A program made the position numbers and the translations under genes. A DNA stretch of 64,000 bases, taken from Lyophyllum atratum. Taxonomy: Eukaryota > Basidiomycota > Agaricomycetes > Agaricales > Lyophyllaceae. Below, in pieces: positions 10,594 through 21,653 of this stretch. Each line of letters opens with the position of its first letter. Positions within the stretch are counted from its first letter, which is position 1. The stretch covers positions 496,001-560,000 of the forward strand of contig JACGCN010000026.1 in the NCBI GenBank assembly GCA_014905825.1. The letters run 5' to 3'. Under the pieces are notes generated by a model. That model saw only the letters and a list, made by a program, of their open reading frames with translations, was not told where the DNA came from and did no database searches.

Positions 10594-12680
10594 TCACAGC
10601 AGACAAGCGACCAGAAGGCTCGCAAGCATAGGAACGAGCATCGTGCCCGCACCTGCCTTGTCAGCCGAGTTCCCGCCTACACAAAACGATCAATATACAG
10701 CTCCAGCAGGGACACCCGCGAGAATAGGCTTCTACGCACTTGGTGAAGAGCTCCCATTGCTTCCATTGGTTCCACTACTTGTAGGGCCAGCACCGGGAGC
10801 GCCTGACGATACCGGTGTAGGTAGAGAGGTCGTCAGGACAGGAAGGGATGACGATGCAGCGGAAGAAGGGGTCGTACCTGAGCCCCCTGCTGCGTCCGAC
10901 AACTGGGCGAAGCCGATAGAAGGCGGGGAAGAACGGTACACGGAGTACACGTTTTTCTAAAGGGGAAGGGGAGGGGAGTTAGCCAACGTATGAGTGCTCA
11001 GTCATTTCTGCAGGGGAGGGAACGGACCAGGAATGTAGCCCCAACGACCCAGTTGGGGTTCCCGTTCCCGCTGACGATGTTGCTGCCGAGGCTCAGATCG
11101 AAGATGCCCCCGACGCACTGCGTACTGCCTCGTGACACTTGTCCGAGATTCATGTCTGCGGTATTGATCGGCCATGTCTTTCCACCGAAAGACATGCTGA
11201 CGGTGACGGCGGTGTTGCAAGCTGGATAGGCAGGTGAGTTGAGGGCGATATACATGAATACGCTTCGTTTGGCGCGGCTTACGGAACGAGAAGAATCCTG
11301 CCATGGATGGGACCGTCTGCGAGCCAGGGACGGCTGCCCAGATGGCTTCGACGTCCTTTGTCGGACCGCCGATCAATGTGGTACCAGTGTCAATGGCCGA
11401 CAGGGACGAAGCGCCAGTTGTGATTGGAATGCTCTTTCCCTGTACAGTTACAGCTATGATAAAAAATTGTTGATAAGTTAGGCCCGCTGTCAATTATCAA
11501 CCGCTATCAACGCACCACTTAAGCTCAGCAACCAGAAACTGGGTGTCTTGACAGGCATATTCAAGAACTCGATATCACCCGTGAACAAACTGGAGTTGGT
11601 GCCACCAAGAGTAAATACTCCTCCTGGCTCCTCGTCGGTTGCTGTGGGATCATCCCTGAATCGAGTCATCCAGAAAGACATCTCCGGCGTAGTTAGTTGA
11701 CCATTGTTCGCTAACGTTTCCCAAAACGGCGTGGATTGGGTAGAAGCAATGGTGGAGAACGCGAGTCCCAATATTCCTGAAACGGAACCGTCAAGTAGTC
11801 CGGAAGTCAAATCGTTGACGGCAACTGTTCGAGATCACGGGTTAGATCCCTCGGCGTCCTCATCACAAGTAGCGCGCATCTCACGGAATGTTTGTCGAGG
11901 GACTGTGAAGCCACCCATGCTAACAGTATCAGATCCTATCTGGCCCGCGACTTCGCCTGAGCCATAGCGAATGTTCGTCCCAGATGGAGATAGCTGGAGT
12001 GATGTCGACCTTGCCCCATCGAACATCGGGGTGGTCCCAGTACATGATGTACAGCTCGAGTCTGCTACCCACAAGTCCGAAGATCCAGTATCCAATATCA
12101 CGTTAAAGGGTTGTGGTCTGTTGGCAAAACAAGGCGTGATCAGGTCGTGGATAAAATTAGCAGTTTTAGGATCGGATGATCTAAAAATGGAACCACGGAG
12201 ATCTGTCGCAACAGACTGGCGGAGGCACGTGCCCAAATTGGACGAGGAACAAGGACAGGGACGGTGGCAGCAACATCGTGGACGTTGCGAACATCACATT
12301 GAACATTTTCCCATCAACACCTCCGTCCTCCCCCGCAAAACCGAAGATACTTACGGTGTCCCGATGTTCACGGTTGCGAAGTAACTTGCATCAGATTGCT
12401 GGCGGGGAAAGCACGATGAACAAAGGCAGTGGCGGAAGAGGTCGGTGGCACTCACCTGGTTAACCATGCTGATCCCAGCAGTGGCTCGTCTACCCTTGGA
12501 GCTCTTAGTGTGTTTCCCCCCGCCATACTTTCCACGTAGGTGCTCCGCAGCGGAAGCGTAATAGGTCATGTCATGACGTCCAGAGCGACGACGGGAGAGA
12601 TTAAAATGCAATGGTTCAGGTGCGGCTGCAGACGAGAACGCAGGGAGAAGGAAGAACAGAGAAAGAGAGAGCGAGAGCAT
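10594..12680 (-). CDS. GPI-anchored pepsin-like aspartic protease (family A1)
   Basis: Eight exons on the minus strand (12680-12456, 12398-12355, 12117-11885, 11824-11516, 11453-11283, 11221-11028, 10956-10740, 10652-10594) give about 483 residues. A signal peptide ([17 protein letters not shown]) precedes a basic propeptide. The two catalytic aspartates are in [13 protein letters not shown] near residue 99 and [10 protein letters not shown] in the second lobe. [11 protein letters not shown] and IRYGSG (flap) are also typical. A Ser/Thr/Gly-rich stalk follows the catalytic unit. The last short exon adds a hydrophobic tail ([15 protein letters not shown]) that looks like a GPI-attachment signal. 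The protein is probably a cell-surface, yapsin-like protease. The exon 6 donor is GTCCGT, a weaker site. Confidence 0.9.
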
Positions 12681-12999
12681 AGTCGACGCCGTTGTGGTGG
12701 TTAACCGTCAACCAGTGAAGGTTATAAAGAACGACAGCCAAGGTGGGAGACGAAGGACCAAAGAGTGGAGCCAAGGACGAGTATGATGATCGAGGAGGCT
12801 GTTCAGAATCAGTTCAGGACAAAAGATACTCAGACAGATTCGGACCTCCGTAAGTACAACCTCATGCATCCATCCAAGAGAAACTGTTGCTCTTTTTAGC
12901 CATCCTGTCAACACTTTGTGGCCCAAATGCCATCGCGATTGCCCCTTATGACCAGATATTCATCCGGTTGTGGGATGGCATCCATCTAGGCTCACTGAC

Positions 13000-13034
13000 T
13001 AAGCCCCTCTCACGTGAAACGTGGGAGGGGCTTA
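13000..13034. repeat. Hairpin palindrome 1
   Basis: Two 15-nt arms (TAAGCCCCTCTCACG and CGTGGGAGGGGCTTA) flank a 5-nt loop, TGAAA. Fourteen of fifteen positions are complementary. It stands alone in intergenic DNA and is not followed by a T-run. Confidence 0.85.
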
Positions 13035-13240
13035 GATCAAAGTAGGGGTTTGACTAGGGCAATGTCAAAGTCTTCGTCCCCGTCGTTCACACCTCTTCCC
13101 CCCAGCTTTTTTATTCTAATCGTGCAGTGTGATAGATAGGATGCTAAGGAACATTTTTCTCCCGTGAACAATAAAATTTTGAGTTGAACCTGGGCCTCCA
13201 GCTGGGCGAAAAAAACCGAGGACGTTTGTAGTGTTTGGCA

Positions 13241-13265
13241 AAAGACTACAAAATTTGTAGTCTTT
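13241..13265. repeat. Hairpin palindrome 2 (perfect)
   Basis: AAAGACTACAAA and TTTGTAGTCTTT are perfect 12-nt inverted repeats around a single central A. Confidence 0.9.
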
Positions 13266-13330
13266 CTTACAATTTGGTCACTGCATCAATGCATCAATTT
13301 ACATTGCTCTCATCAAAACCCTACTTTGGT

Positions 13331-13364
13331 ACAAGACCGTCCACGCGCACGTGGACGTTCTTGG
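13331..13364. repeat. Hairpin palindrome 3
   Basis: Arms of 15 nt (ACAAGACCGTCCACG and CGTGGACGTTCTTGG) around a 4-nt centre, with 13 complementary positions. It lies about 65 nt from palindrome 2. Confidence 0.8.
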
Positions 13365-14156
13365 TATGAGACTAGGCATCCATCAACCACAGCCATGATG
13401 TATTCTTTTCTTGGCACAATCCGCAGTTGGACAAACCTCGGCAACCGTGATGGCCGACGGCCGCAGGCACTCTGTACAAGTAAATGACAAACCGTATGCT
13501 CACGCAGCCCACGTTATTTCCATAAAGAACGACTGCGCGACACTGGATATAGGCTTTGGCTGCAAGGCTTCAAAGCTTTACAACCAGGCTTTATTGGAGC
13601 CAAGCACGTAAGCTTTACAAATGAACCACTTTGAGCTCGCAGCTATCGTTGGTGCCGAATTGGTCCTTTTTGAATGTAATGGCTGAGGGGGGGAGGCGTT
13701 GCTTTGTGTGAGGTCTTGAAATCACAATCTTGAATGTCGCAAGCATTGGAAGCAAGTTCAAAGGGATCTTTCCATTTTGAGCCATGACTTACTGAAAATA
13801 AAGTACAAAACAAAAATTAAGAGACATCCAAACCGAAACCTTCCACAACCTCCAAACTGAGCCAAACCTAGACGACAAAGTGGCACTCTCGTGAAACAAA
13901 GTTGCATGGTATACATGTCTTGGCTCGGAGTCTTTAGAATGTTCAACCTGTCGCGTCAAGCGTGTTTGTTCAAATTACGATAGCCAGTCACGTGCTGCAG
14001 GATATCTATATCATATCTAATCTGATAGTAATCTTGTCACTTGATGTCGTGTCGTAAACGGTAACCTCTTCGAATCCGATGTCGGCCATGCACAGAATCG
14101 AAGGAGCTCCATCTTTAAACCCGACGAGAACCCAGGTCACCTATAGGTAAACTACC

Positions 14157-15103
14157 ATGCCCAGGCTCAAGGTCGAGGCCGACCAACTCGTGGTCAAAGT
14201 GCCAGACCGCTTCCCAGATGACCTGCAGCGTCTAATCTTCGAGATTGCAGCAAGAGCAGATGGGAAGACAGCTCAACAACTTGTACTGGTCGCCCGGCAT
14301 GTGCGAAAATGGTGCGATTCACACAGTAGAGATGCTTTCGTGCTCAAATTTAATTCAGGATTGAACCCATCCTCTATGAGTGTCTCATAATTCGAAGCCA
14401 GCGAGATGGCACTCTGCTGTTCGAAACTATTGGATCAAAGCCTCGAGGGTTTTTCGCAGAGCATGTGAAGTCTCTAGCGATCGGCGACTCAGTGACATTC
14501 CAACAGTCCAAAGCTATTCTCGCAGCGTGTTCCCAGAACATCGTCAATTTCGCAGTCTGGGGTAATACACGGAATCCGACCATTTTTCTTCCGTTTATCC
14601 GGTCACAAAACATTCGACGACTATCACTCATGTCCCAACATTCCTCCGAGCTCAGCTTCCCTCCTTCCCTGCTGTCTTCCTTGACACACCTGATGATTCT
14701 CGACGGGCCTTACAGCTGGTTCCAGATAAGAGAAGCTGCACGACATAGAAAGAGCTCCGACGTGACCGACCCCGAGTACCGTAATGCCATTGCACTCTTC
14801 CGGTCGCTCACACACTTCGGCGTCTGCTCCCAGAATTGGGGAAGAGCACAGACAATTCTTAAGGTTGCAGGGAACCTTAAATATTTTGTGGTAATCTTGC
14901 CGCCCCATTTCAGGGCTACGACTATCATTGCTCAGCGTATACAAGAGATCGGAGACCGTAGGGTCGTTCTTGTGGAACACACTCACACCATGGAGAGTTG
15001 GGAGGCTTCTGTGCGTGGAGAGGCTGGTATATGGGAGCGTGCGGAAAAGCTTGTGAAGGAAGGCTACTTCGCTGAACATGGCGATGTAAGGAAATGGACA
15101 TAA
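14157..15103 (+). CDS. Basidiomycete-type F-box-like uncharacterised protein
   Basis: Two exons (14157-14311 and 14359-15103) encode 299 residues. The N-terminal part, PDDLQRLIFEIAA followed by RHVRKW and IEPILYECLI, has the spacing of a cryptic F-box as seen in many short agaricomycete proteins. It is followed by SLAIGDS, IRRLSL and SLTHLMIL segments that resemble irregular leucine-rich repeats. F-box proteins of this kind would recruit substrates to SCF ubiquitin ligases, but I cannot confirm a functional Skp1-binding surface. The intron (GTGCGA...ATTCAG) restores W-IEP in frame, which supports the model. No signal peptide or membrane segment is seen. Confidence 0.65.
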
Positions 15104-15758
15104 TTCCTGTTGGCGGCTGGGTGTAAGTGGATATACACCTTCATCACCTCGATGCTTACAGTGTCACTATTTTCTAGACCATGCTGGAAAAAAATCCAAT
15201 ACACTCGAAGATAACTTCCTCCCTCGTATTCCCAACTCTGCGATGGCGCCGCCACGATTCACATATCAGGGCGACTGTGGACCATGCGGCCACCATGAGG
15301 CCTCCTTCTGACTCTGCCCCGCCGTCGGATTCATCCAACTCAGGAAGGCCTATTATCAACAATGATAAGGGAACGATTCTCCGGGTTATCGGATGTCATA
15401 TACGTATCAGATTATAGTACAAGTGCACCTACTACATGTTCGCACGAGTCGACCTCAAGAGACGAGCACACTGATGGGGCTGCCTTCATCCTGCCTAGCA
15501 TCCCAATCGGATCAGAGGATGGGATGCCACACGACAACGCCTTCGGGCTGCGGCATCGAAAACACGCAGAGCCCGTGAAAATATAATGAATGATAGATTA
15601 GGCCGAACGAGAGGTATGATGACAAGCCTCTGCTGCGCTGCTCAAGAGACAAGGCATTGCATAAGGCTGGGTAAACTAGACATCCCGAGCGACAAATCTA
15701 TTAACGACAATCTACACCAGTAAGAAAACACTCAGTCGCGACGTCCCCCAATTACCAT
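15104..15758. other. Intergenic, no gene seen
   Basis: This lies between the 3' ends of a plus-strand and a minus-strand gene. Short open frames exist on both strands, but none has a coding character or splice partners. Confidence 0.5.
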
Positions 15759-18130
15759 CTACTGCTTGATTCCCAGAAATAGCAGGCCCCTCTTCGCCAG
15801 CTCAACTGCGCCTTCGAGTTCTCGTAAATCACTCGCACTCCACCGCATATCGGGCCCCAGCTCCTCGGCCTTCTTCCCGCTCCGAATAGCGGTCTCGAAC
15901 GCCGTCTTCCTGGCGTTCAGAGCAGCCATGCGGCGTGGATCGGAGTGGCCGGTGAAGATGATGAGAGCGGTGCGCGGAGGCAGGGAGGTGTGTAACGTTT
16001 TGAGTTGGGTGTTCAAGGTCTCGAATATAGGCTTCAGCGTCTCGGGTGTCGGCGGCTCGGTTGGCGGTGGAGGAGGCGCATCAGGTGCCGACTTTGCTGT
16101 TGTCCCTGTAAAATTGAATCGCATTCCTTAGCCATGCTCAAAGGATCAGAGATCAGGCACATACAACCATTAACATCCGCCAAGGCCATAAACCTCCCAA
16201 ACGCGAACTGATGCGACGGAACCACCTCCAACAACCCCTTCAAAACCTCCCCATCATTCGCACACCCCACCGCCGTATTCGCCTTATTCCCATGCATAAC
16301 CGACGGGCTCCCATGATCCACCACCGCGCTCTTAATGCTTCCCACCCCGCCCCCCGCGCGCCGCGTCGACCGCCCCATACGCTCGAATATCGACTCCATG
16401 TCCGTTTTGAACTCCCCGAACCCGGGCCCGCCTTCGATCTTCCGCTTCAACAGCTCGAGGCACGCCCGTGCGTCCTCCTCGGGGTTGTGCCCGCCCTCGC
16501 CTGCTGTCTGGATTTCGCGCCCGCACCATTTCTTGGTAAGCCAGGCGAGGCCGGGCTTGAGAGGCCGCCCGCGCGGGTGGTGGTACATGAGGGCGGTGTC
16601 GATGCAGAGTGGGTGGCAGATCTTGAGGGCTTTGAGGTCGGATTCGAGGGAGTGTCCGATAAGGATGGGGGTGGGTGGAGGAGGGGTGGGGGAGGAAGAG
16701 GCGGGAGAGAAGGGATTGGGGGAAGGTGGAGAGAGGAGGGTGATGATGTGAGCTTGAACTTGGGCGAGTGTGGTGGTTACTGGCGCAAGCGCTTCGGCTG
16801 TGATCCCTGACCACCTGTAGAAACAATATAAATTACGTTCATGATATTCACATAGCGGTGCGCCGTACCTTGTCAGATAGTCTGTGATGGGTTTAGGTGG
16901 TTTGACCAGTTGGTCGTAGAGAACTCTCTCGGTGTGGAAATCGATGATGCAAACTCTCGTAAGCTCCTTCCCATCCTCCGTAAGACACTGAACCCCCCCA
17001 TTAGTCAAGTGCATTCGTGTAGAATACAAATACATACCATTTCACAATCAATGGCGTAGATCTTCTGTTTTGGAGCGTCCTTCCCTTTCGGAGAGAGAGT
17101 ATCAAGTAGACCTTGCTTAGTCGGTGCTGGAGTCTCAAGCCAGCCAACAGGCTTTTCGAAAATATCGGCCATATAGGATGGAATCGGGTATTCGTTTTCG
17201 ATCATCTGCTCAAGAGTCAAGAGATACTGTGCTGGGTCCTGATTCTTCACGTTCTCTGCTGTATTTCGAATATAGGTCACCTTCAGAAGTGAGGTTGAAA
17301 CGAAGATAGAACATACATAGAAGCCTTTGTGCTATCCGCTTGTTCCTTTCCTCGCCACTGACGGGTCCATGGAAGAACGCGCTAAGGACGCTGTGCATGC
17401 GGTACAGGTCGCCGGGTGCACGAGTCGGACACGCGTGACTGAATGTTGCAGCGATGAAGGGGACGTTTGGCGGAGGACCTGCTTCAGGCGTTCTAGGTAA
17501 CAGAGGTATTGACAGTGGGATATTGGGATTTACAGTTGCTGAGGTGGGGATGGGCGGCAGTGACAGGACCTCCGGCGTTAAACCCGGTATTAGCAAGGCG
17601 ACGACTCTCTGGATGACTTGAGTGTTCTAGGTATCAGAAGGTCAGTCCATCTAGATTGTAAAAAAAACGTGAATTGACCGACATCTATACGGAGCCAATT
17701 CGGAGGAGGTGCATCGGCAATTATGTGCACGACAAGTTGGCGGATTTCCTGTTGTTAGAGATTAGCAAGGATTGTAAGTGAACATATGCTTCACGACATA
17801 CGTCAATTCCTATAGCATGATTCCTCTTGACAATTTCCGCATTGTTATACATAAAGCGAGGTTGCGTCGCCTAGAGAAATGAATAGTGATAAGAAACCAT
17901 CTGATGCTGGAAGCCGCGCCATAATCAAGGGATAAGAAGAACACACACACATCTAGTTTAAGCTCTGCTTTCTTCACTTTCTTTTGCTTTCGTTTCTCAA
18001 CTTTGGTCCACCCATCGGTCTCTGCTGTAGACTCGACGTTCGGAGTCTCTAGGCCATTGGTCTTCGTTTTTTTGTGCTTAGGCGTGTCGTCTGAGGTTGG
18101 TGGGGATATCTGTAATCTCTTCATGGCCAT
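15759..18130 (-). CDS. REX1: RNA exonuclease of the REX1/REXO1 family (DEDDh)
   Basis: Eight exons on the minus strand (18130-17951, 17870-17802, 17748-17683, 17626-17317, 17258-17038, 16987-16869, 16814-16165, 16105-15759) give about 653 residues. The exonuclease core shows all DEDDh elements: YAIDCEM with the first Asp and Glu, GHSLESDLKAL with the second Asp, and GGHNPEEDARACLELL with the catalytic His and last Asp. YDQLVKPPKPITDY and HHPRGRPLKPGLAWL are also typical of the family. The N-terminus is lysine-rich and may hold nuclear localisation signals. Yeast Rex1 trims the 3' ends of 5S rRNA, 5.8S rRNA and tRNAs in the nucleus, and a similar role is likely. The acceptor of exon 5 (AATACAG) was chosen because the other nearby acceptor breaks the frame. 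Confidence 0.9.
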
Positions 18131-18522
18131 TTATCGGGTATTAGAGACCACGCCAGCAGTGGTTTGCCCGTTCCTGGAGATATTCCGAGAAACCGGTGAG
18201 CGTCACTAGCAAAAAATATCCAGAGGTTTGTTCCCGCTGCTCCAGCCAAACAACCACCTACGAAGCCGCCTAATTGGGTCAGACTGATCGGCCCTGACTC
18301 ACGCTCAACCTCAATAACTTTCCGCATAAATTCAATTATCCAACAGCAACATGGGAATCGCTACATTGCATCTCCAAGCTATTTCAACACCAAAGTACTC
18401 AAGGATCTTACCCTTCCTGCCTTATGTGTTTTACTATGACATAGGCTGTCTCCAACTGACCGTCTCGTCTCGCTCGAGGCCCTTGGCGTTTCATTCAAGT
18501 GTCAGACAGCAGTCACGCTTCT
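18131..18522. other. Divergent promoter region
   Basis: REX1 reads away on the minus strand and the helical paralogue on the plus strand. A 68-codon frame on the minus strand (18327-18121) starts with ATG and ends overlapping the REX1 start, so it could be an upstream ORF. It has no other support. Confidence 0.4.
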
Positions 18523-19735
18523 ATGGTCTTGGTCTACGTCTCGGAAATGCGAAATGTTTCCCCAGATTTTGAGTTATCCTCATCCGCCATCACAGCCCTC
18601 GACAAGAATAACATGGTGCCCAAGGAAACAGCCGCGATACCTCCCGACCCATCGGTGACGGTGTATGCCATCATAAAAGAGGTAAAGAAACTGATGGCAC
18701 GCTCGGCCAAGGTGGACGAAGCGTTTCAGAGCCTCAAAGAAGGTCTTGGAGAGGTGGACAAAAGGATCCTGCATTTCGATATTGAAGGGGATACGGTCGG
18801 AAAGCTTCAGCCGACGTGGATCAAGTACCAAGAAGTAAGTCGCATCAATTTTACTAGGAGCCTTTGAAACGGCTAAGTCGTGTGGTGTATCGACAGCGTT
18901 TTGTGTCGTTATGTGAACTTTCTAGCGATCATGCAAAGGCAGCTCAAGAGAATACGCGAGGTGAGCTTTTTACCAGATAGTACCAGCGCGTTAATTTCTA
19001 ACTTGCATCTCCCATAGTGTTCGCGAAGGTTATACTTCCTTCCATGCTCAGCGAAACCGCGTCTATTGCGCACAAACATGAAACCCTGACTCATTTTTTC
19101 GAGGTATGCTCTTCCAGCTTCGACCTGATCCTTGCTGATCACATCGCTTTCCAGCGCGCGCACACAGGCAATAAGTCGGACGATCACACTGAAGCAACTG
19201 CCGCTCTAAGGCAAGACGTTCAATCATTTCTGAAGAAGTATTCGACCTACCCCAATGAGAAAATGGCAGCAGATGCGCAACTCTTGTATGATGAACTTGA
19301 CGCGTAAGTTACACCTGTTACACGCCGTCGAGAACTACCTGCTAAAAATCATGCTTGGTGCGAGACAGCGGCTTGTTGGAGAGAATCAGCGGCTTCTCGT
19401 GGATATGGGATCTTGTGAGTAATATTGATTCGCGTGGTAGATGGCTCTGAACCCGCTTCGCAGGCGCATAGTGACGGTATGTTATTGAGGGAGAGTGACC
19501 TCGGGCGCATCGGTACTTGTGAGGTCAGTTCCCGAACACCTTTTCAATCATCTCGCACTCCTCAAGGTACCTTGCGTAGGAATTGAAAGCACGGATTGAG
19601 AACATGAAGTCCACATATACAATCCTAGAGTGTACTCTACAGGAATTCGCTGAGCAGGTCGGCAAATGCTCTCGTCTTGACTTTTGGATCGATGTTTTGG
19701 ACGACACCAACGCCACGCATACGGGGTTTCAGTGA
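18523..19735 (+). CDS. Helical protein, shorter paralogue lacking the hydrophobic core
   Basis: Seven exons (18523-18834, 18897-18960, 19018-19103, 19155-19303, 19369-19414, 19464-19523, 19580-19735) give about 290 residues. It is mostly predicted amphipathic helix. It shares exon order and sequence with the minus-strand gene at 19937-21653, for example VKKLMARSAKVDEAF against VKQLVDNVIKIDQAF, and KLQPTWIKYQ against KFQPPWIALQ. The central part, which in the paralogue holds a hydrophobic hairpin, is reduced here to about 35 residues. The last exon realigns (ELKARIENMKSTYTIL). The function is unknown. A later ATG at 18613 would also give a full-length-like protein. See the paralogue for the structural hypothesis. 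Confidence 0.6.
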
Positions 19736-19936
19736 ACTACTTGGAGCGTTTCACAGTTAGTTTCCTCCATTCTATACACGCGTCGAGCCTCTCCTTCACA
19801 TACACGCTTCTATGAGATACACGCACATGTGCTTCAGTAATAACTCAGAATTAATAATACTCCCTTGTTGAAAGTCGTGTCCATCCGACTCTAACGAAAT
19901 CACGTACAGTACGAGTTGAACGAAAAAGCACTAAAA

Positions 19937-21653
19937 CTATCTGTATTCAAGGTCTCCTTGAGCGAATCTGAAAGAATGCCCATCAATCTGCGTCGCATAC
20001 TCTTTCAAAACATTTGCAAGTGTCCCGTATGTCTTTCTAGTGAGCTCCAAGCGTGCCATGAATGCCTAAGAATCGTGAAATTTCCGTGTGTTGACGGGGA
20101 CTCCTGGTAAGGCACTGACCTTCCTGGAGGGATCGCCCTCAGCGCGGACAACGACTTCCAATTCCGAAGCGATTAATTTAGCATCATGGGCGACCTGAAG
20201 GAGATAAAAACGCATCAGCCCTTGTCATCGTAGTACTTCCCGTGCGTACATAGGACCGTATCGCAGCTAACCGGTCAATTCTCCCACAAGTGTCGGTAAT
20301 CCCTGCCTCTTGAGTTTTCAACGCCACTTGGAGCCTTTCCAAGATGTTTGCTCCGGTCTTGAGATCGTTCACCTGCATGCGGGTGCTCGAAATCCCTTCC
20401 TCGTATTCTAGAGTTGATCTTTAGCGATGTGAGATTGCATGTGAAAGGGAGGTTTTCCGAGTCTGATTCACCGTTCGTCTTCGAAACAAATTCGATCAAG
20501 CCTTTGATCTCGGGTAGCGCGGCTGTGGCACCTGCAAACTGTTGAATTGGAGCTCAGTAGTTCGGAAAACATGAATTTGAGTCAACGTACAAAGACTTTG
20601 CGAGTTACGGCAGGACCTAAGAGGCCAAGAGCCGCAAGCGAAGCGACCGAGTTAGCACATACAGCTGGAATAGTGACACCAAGTGCGATGCCTATGGAAA
20701 GTATCTGGATATTCCGTTGTCTTAGATCATTGGAATCGCAAACGCCAATGAATGCACCATCATTTCGCAGCTGGGACAAGTTAGACCTCTTTAGACGGCT
20801 CTAACGGATGTGAAGTCTGCAGAAACTAACCATTCGACCTCCAGATTGAGTCTGTCGATCACTCCATGCAAATGACTGATGTCTTCGTGGAGTTCAACCC
20901 CTTGTTCTTGTGCAAATGAATCCATGTCATTTCTGAACAACGTGATATCGCGCAGGAGATCAGCGAAGGCTTGCGACTGCTTGTGAGGTTGACTAGCGTT
21001 CACTTTCGAATCAAGTGTCGTCCGAAACGGATCCTTGCGCTACAAAGAAACTTTCTTTGCCAGACAGTCAAAAAATAGAAGAAAAAACGTACTCCGATAA
21101 ACTCTTTCAGATCTGCAGCTGCGTCCTTGTAGTCCGCATTACTTCGAATATCTTCTAGCCCAGGGAGGATGACATTCAAGAACTCTAACGGATACCGTGA
21201 ATGTCTCTAGATAACGAATTTGGAGCTTTTTGAGCGTACCCTTGACATATGCGCCTGTCTTCCTTGCGGTTGTGCGCGAATCCCAGAGAAGCACAGCAAA
21301 GCGCTAGCGAAGACGGTCATTGAGCATCTGAGCTAAACATGAAAGGACCTGAACGTTCAAACCTGTTGGAGTGCAATCCAAGGCGGTTGAAATTTGTGGA
21401 CAGGTTTGCAAATAATGTAGCTATTGTCGATCTTCCCGAGATCAGACTTGATACATTCGAAAGCCTGGTCGATTTTGATGACATTATCGACCAGTTGCTT
21501 GACCTCCTCGAGACAGCTACGAGTTATCTCGGGCTTTGACAACTCCTTCTCCATAGCCTTGTGCGCGGCACATCGAATTTCTGGGGGAATGGGTCCGGAT
21601 TTGAGTAACTCGAGCTGTCGCATCGCTCCCTGGTAAGTTGGTGGGTTGGACAT
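19937..21653 (-). CDS. Helical protein with central hydrophobic hairpin, full-length paralogue
   Basis: Nine exons on the minus strand (21653-21363, 21303-21240, 21184-21093, 21039-20831, 20786-20591, 20538-20472, 20407-20250, 20194-20120, 20065-19937) give about 426 residues, every junction in phase. Long amphipathic helices flank a hydrophobic stretch at about residues 247-281, containing IQILSIGIALGV and SVASLAALGLLG. No signal peptide is evident. This order, with helices on both sides of a buried hydrophobic hairpin, is the one seen in alpha-helical pore-forming proteins of the ClyA/HBL/Cry6 kind. Here that is only an architectural resemblance, not a demonstrated homology. It could equally be a fungus-specific membrane-associated protein. 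It converges on its shorter paralogue, with 201 bp between the stop codons. Confidence 0.7.

Larger units (their letters stand above)
12681..14156. other. Long intergenic region with three palindromes
   Basis: No exon chain can be built on either strand. The noteworthy content is three separate hairpin-forming palindromes at 13000-13034, 13241-13265 and 13331-13364, listed individually. The stretch from 13640 to 14100 shows nothing recognisable and lies upstream of the gene at 14157. Confidence 0.5.

Noticed and set aside
13411..13611. 66-codon plus-strand frame near the palindromes
   Set aside because: There is no splice context, no family and an unconvincing composition.
16211..16826. Long plus-strand and alternative minus-strand frames across the REX1 exonuclease exon
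   Set aside because: They are antisense or shifted frames of a GC-rich coding exon. The DEDDh motifs lie in the other frame.
18121..18327. 68-codon minus-strand frame overlapping the REX1 start, with a hydrophobic middle
   Set aside because: It could be an upstream ORF, but there is no sign of selection or splice link. It fits chance in a divergent promoter.
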